Translations under genes and position numbers: made by a program
Shown here: in pieces, positions 15,771-17,638 of the stretch
How positions within the stretch are numbered: the stretch's first letter is position 1
Layout: the number at the start of each line of letters is the position of its first letter
Origin: UBA10906 sp049296695
GTDB lineage: Bacteria; Pseudomonadota; Gammaproteobacteria; Methylococcales; Methylomonadaceae
Direction of reading: 5' to 3'
NCBI GenBank assembly: GCA_049296695.1
Contig: JBAQSX010000040.1
Coordinates: forward strand, 1-17,638
Length of the DNA stretch: 17,638 nucleotides
Notes under the pieces: generated by a model
Database searches by the model: none
Seen by the model: the letters and a program-made list of their open reading frames with translations, nothing else
What the model was told of the DNA's origin: nothing

Positions 15771-15814
15771 TTAATAAAAAAGCCCTCGTTATTGAATAAT
15801 AATGGGGGCTTTTT
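15523..15814 (+). repeat. Right copy of duplicated aspS 3' end plus terminator
   Basis: This is the counterpart of 11447-11882, shortened to 292 bases by two deletions. Matching blocks are 15523-15598, 15603-15618 and 15621-15814. The match stops in the T-run of the terminator, after which the two flanks are unrelated. Confidence 0.93.
15776..15814 (+). terminator. Duplicated aspS-type terminator serving Lamassu
   Basis: It has the same stem as at 11844-11883, with one C-to-T change that keeps pairing as G-U, followed by five T. It is the first terminator after lmuB, so it probably ends the Lamassu transcript and shields the permease gene downstream. Confidence 0.85.
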
Positions 15815-15850
15815 AATAAACAATAAATCTAATAAACGGTACTACTGATT

Positions 15851-16888
15851 ATGACACCATTAACGCGTTTTGCCATTATCGGTTTTTTATGTATTAGTTT
15901 ATTGAGTGCAACTTACTTAATACTGCATTATTTTTTTAACCCCTTATTGTGGGCAGTTATTATCGTTTATATTACCTATCCTTTATATAGCAAACTCAAT
16001 GATAAATTAAATCATCGAGAAAACTTAAGTGCGGTATTAATGTGTGGCGTTGTTTTTATGCTATTTTTAAGCCCATTTATCTGGTTGAGTTATCAATTAC
16101 AACATGAACTAACTGAATTTTATCAAGCGAATCTTGATTCATTAACTGAAAAACCTGTATTACCTGATAATATTCAACTAATTCCTTATTTTGGACAATT
16201 ATTACAAGATTTTTTTGATAAATTTGCTACCGTAGAAGAATTTTTATTAAAACAAATCACCCCATTAATTAAACGCTTCTCCTCGCAACTAATCAATTTT
16301 ATTGGTGATATTGGCTATAATATGGCTCAATTAACCTTAACAGTTTTTATTAGTTTTTTTCTGTATCGCGATGGTGTATTAGTTTTTAACGAAATTAAAC
16401 AAGCTGGTTTTTCACTTTTAGAAGAACGCTTCACTCTTTATTTAAATACCATACAAATAACCATTAAAGCTGTGCTTTATGGGATTGTGTTGACCGCAAT
16501 GGGACAAGCCGCCGTAGCAGGATTGGGTTATTACTTTGTGGGGGTTCATTCACCCATTTTTGCTAGTATGATTACCTTTTTTTGTTCACTGATTCCTTTT
16601 GCTACACCATTGTCTTGGGGGTTAATCGCGCTTAGTTTATTATTAAGCGGTAAAACCTTAGCAGGTATTGAATTATTATTATGGGGTGTTTTTGTCGTGA
16701 GTTGGGTTGATAATATTATTCGTCCTATAGTCATTAGTAGCTCTACAAAAATTCCTTTTATTATTGTTATGCTGGGTATATTAGGAGGCTTGATGAGTTT
16801 TGGCTTATTGGGTTTATTTATAGGCCCTGTTATTTTAGCAATTGTTTTAGCTATTTGGCGTGAATACTTAGCGCGCTTAAATTTATAA
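15851..16888 (+). CDS. AI-2E / PerM-family (YdiK-like) membrane permease
   Basis: This 345-residue inner-membrane protein has two N-terminal hydrophobic helices (about 8-26 and 31-46), a third near 60-82, a soluble middle part (about 85-150), then several more helices to the end. LIPFATPLSWGLIAL, WVDNIIRPIVISSSTKIP and LFIGPVILAIVLAIW are the conserved C-terminal motifs of the AI-2E transporter family (Pfam 01594). Members include E. coli YdiK, PerM and TqsA; substrates are usually unknown and the autoinducer-2 label should not be taken literally. The start at 15851 gives a complete first helix, though no clear ribosome site is visible. It begins 36 bases after the copied aspS terminator and probably followed aspS before the Lamassu cassette arrived. 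Confidence 0.88.
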   Translation: MTPLTRFAIIGFLCISLLSATYLILHYFFNPLLWAVIIVYITYPLYSKLNDKLNHRENLSAVLMCGVVFMLFLSPFIWLSYQLQHELTEFYQANLDSLTEKPVLPDNIQLIPYFGQLLQDFFDKFATVEEFLLKQITPLIKRFSSQLINFIGDIGYNMAQLTLTVFISFFLYRDGVLVFNEIKQAGFSLLEERFTLYLNTIQITIKAVLYGIVLTAMGQAAVAGLGYYFVGVHSPIFASMITFFCSLIPFATPLSWGLIALSLLLSGKTLAGIELLLWGVFVVSWVDNIIRPIVISSSTKIPFIIVMLGILGGLMSFGLLGLFIGPVILAIVLAIWREYLARLNL

Positions 16889-16949
16889 ATTAGTATTAAT
16901 AATTATAAAAACCCCGTATATTAAAAACATCTCAAACCTAATCAAATCC

Positions 16950-17638
16950 ATGTCTATTCTTAAAAAACTCGCTTCTGAAACGGCTATTTATGGCTTAAGT
17001 AGTATTTTTGGCAGATTTCTTAATTACTTATTAGTCCCCTTATATACTTATTATTTTACTGCCAGTGAATACGGCGTAGTCTCTGAATTCTATGCTTATG
17101 CGGGCTTTTTTTCAGTGTTATTATTATGGGGATTAGAAACGGGTTATTTTAGATTTCGTCAAGACGAAAGCTTAAAACAAATCAGTTATGCAACCGCATT
17201 ATTCACCGTATTATTATTAAACTGTCTATTTTTATTAATCATTGTTTATAGTCAATCGCAATTAGCGCAATTATTACACTATGAACAGCACAGTGATTAT
17301 ATTTTATATTTCGCCTTAATTTTAAGTTTAGATGCCGCTTGCGCCATTCCTTTTGCCCGATTACGCGCTGAACATAAAGCATGGCGGTTTGCCACTATTA
17401 AAGTGATTGAGATTTTATTAACTATTTTCTTAAGTCTATTTTTTATTGTGTTATGCCCACGACTAGCGGCTAATAATCCACCAGAATGGTTAGCGATTAT
17501 TTATAATCCTTCAATAGGAGTGGCTTATATTTTTATTGCCAATTTATTCGCCAGTGTCGCTAAGTTTTTATTATTAACGCCGCAGTTTTCAGGTTTGTCG
17601 TGGGGATTTGATAAAGCCTTATTTATACGGTTATTACG
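16950..17638 (+). CDS. Polysaccharide/oligosaccharide flippase, 5' part
   Basis: The frame opens at the ATG at 16950 and runs to the window edge without a stop (229 complete codons). It starts SILKKLASETAIYGLSSIFGRFLNYLLVPLYTYYF, followed by SEYGVVSEFYAYAGFF and repeated hydrophobic helices, with the LRAEHKAWRFATIKV segment typical of Wzx/MATE-like polysaccharide exporters. These proteins flip lipid-linked sugars across the inner membrane during O-antigen, capsule or exopolysaccharide synthesis. At least six membrane segments fall in the visible part. No Shine-Dalgarno sequence precedes the ATG, as with several genes in this window. It follows the permease gene by 61 bases with no terminator, so they may be co-transcribed. 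Confidence 0.82.
   Translation, partial: MSILKKLASETAIYGLSSIFGRFLNYLLVPLYTYYFTASEYGVVSEFYAYAGFFSVLLLWGLETGYFRFRQDESLKQISYATALFTVLLLNCLFLLIIVYSQSQLAQLLHYEQHSDYILYFALILSLDAACAIPFARLRAEHKAWRFATIKVIEILLTIFLSLFFIVLCPRLAANNPPEWLAIIYNPSIGVAYIFIANLFASVAKFLLLTPQFSGLSWGFDKALFIRLL

Noticed and set aside
11447..15814. Integrase-type att sites flanking Lamassu
   Set aside because: The repeat is 292-436 bases and has internal deletions, no integrase gene or tRNA is present, so site-specific integration is not the best explanation.
1..17638. CRISPR arrays, tRNA or rRNA genes
   Set aside because: No regularly spaced repeats and no cloverleaf or ribosomal RNA sequence were seen.

Overview
The window looks like AT-rich chromosomal DNA from a gammaproteobacterium. 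The best clue is a Pseudomonas-like bacterial aspartyl-tRNA synthetase (aspS) with an FmdB-type zinc-ribbon gene upstream on the same strand, a pairing common in that class. A ComEA-like tail, a PerM/YdiK-type permease and a flippase gene complete the ordinary chromosomal backbone. An AT-rich sulfur-oxidising lineage of the Thiotrichales/Beggiatoaceae kind would fit, but that placement is a guess. Every gene I accept is on the + strand.

Layout. 1-117 is the end of a helix-hairpin-helix (ComEA-like) gene. 118-776 is mostly non-coding with decayed-looking coding scraps. 777-1037 is the FmdB-like gene. 1123-9980 is a six-gene accessory block lying between fmdB and aspS. 10057-11838 is aspS with a strong terminator. 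12030-15489 is a three-gene Lamassu / ABC-three-component operon. 15523-15814 is a second, internally deleted copy of the aspS 3' end including its terminator. 15851-16888 is an AI-2E/PerM-family permease. 16950 to the window edge is a truncated polysaccharide flippase.

The accessory block appears to hold two modules. The first (1123-7857) has a DUF2971 protein, a TerD-like/TerB-N/TerB-C protein, a BrxD-like (DUF2791) ATPase and a BrxHI/Lhr-like superfamily 2 helicase. The last three are coupled by overlapping stop and start codons. BrxD and BrxHI are known from type 2 BREX, but no methyltransferase, PglZ or PglW is present. This looks like a stand-alone Ter-linked DNA-processing or anti-phage unit with a possible ADP-ribosyltransferase-like partner. 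The second (8011-9980) is an AAA15/OLD-type ATPase coupled to a small protein with a D...DxK signature like a PD-(D/E)xK nuclease, and may be an uncharacterised ATPase-nuclease pair.

The Lamassu operon encodes a Cap4-like nuclease (LmuA), a small middle component (LmuC) and a DUF3732 SMC-like ATPase (LmuB), joined by 4-base ATGA overlaps. It is bracketed by two aspS 3' ends. Almost all differences between these ends are synonymous third-position changes, so the right copy probably derives from a diverged working aspS allele. That points to capture of the cassette by homologous recombination at aspS. The duplicated aspS terminator also appears to end the Lamassu operon.

fmdB-aspS-permease therefore looks like a preferred site for defence cargo, with at least three defence-type modules in about 14 kb.
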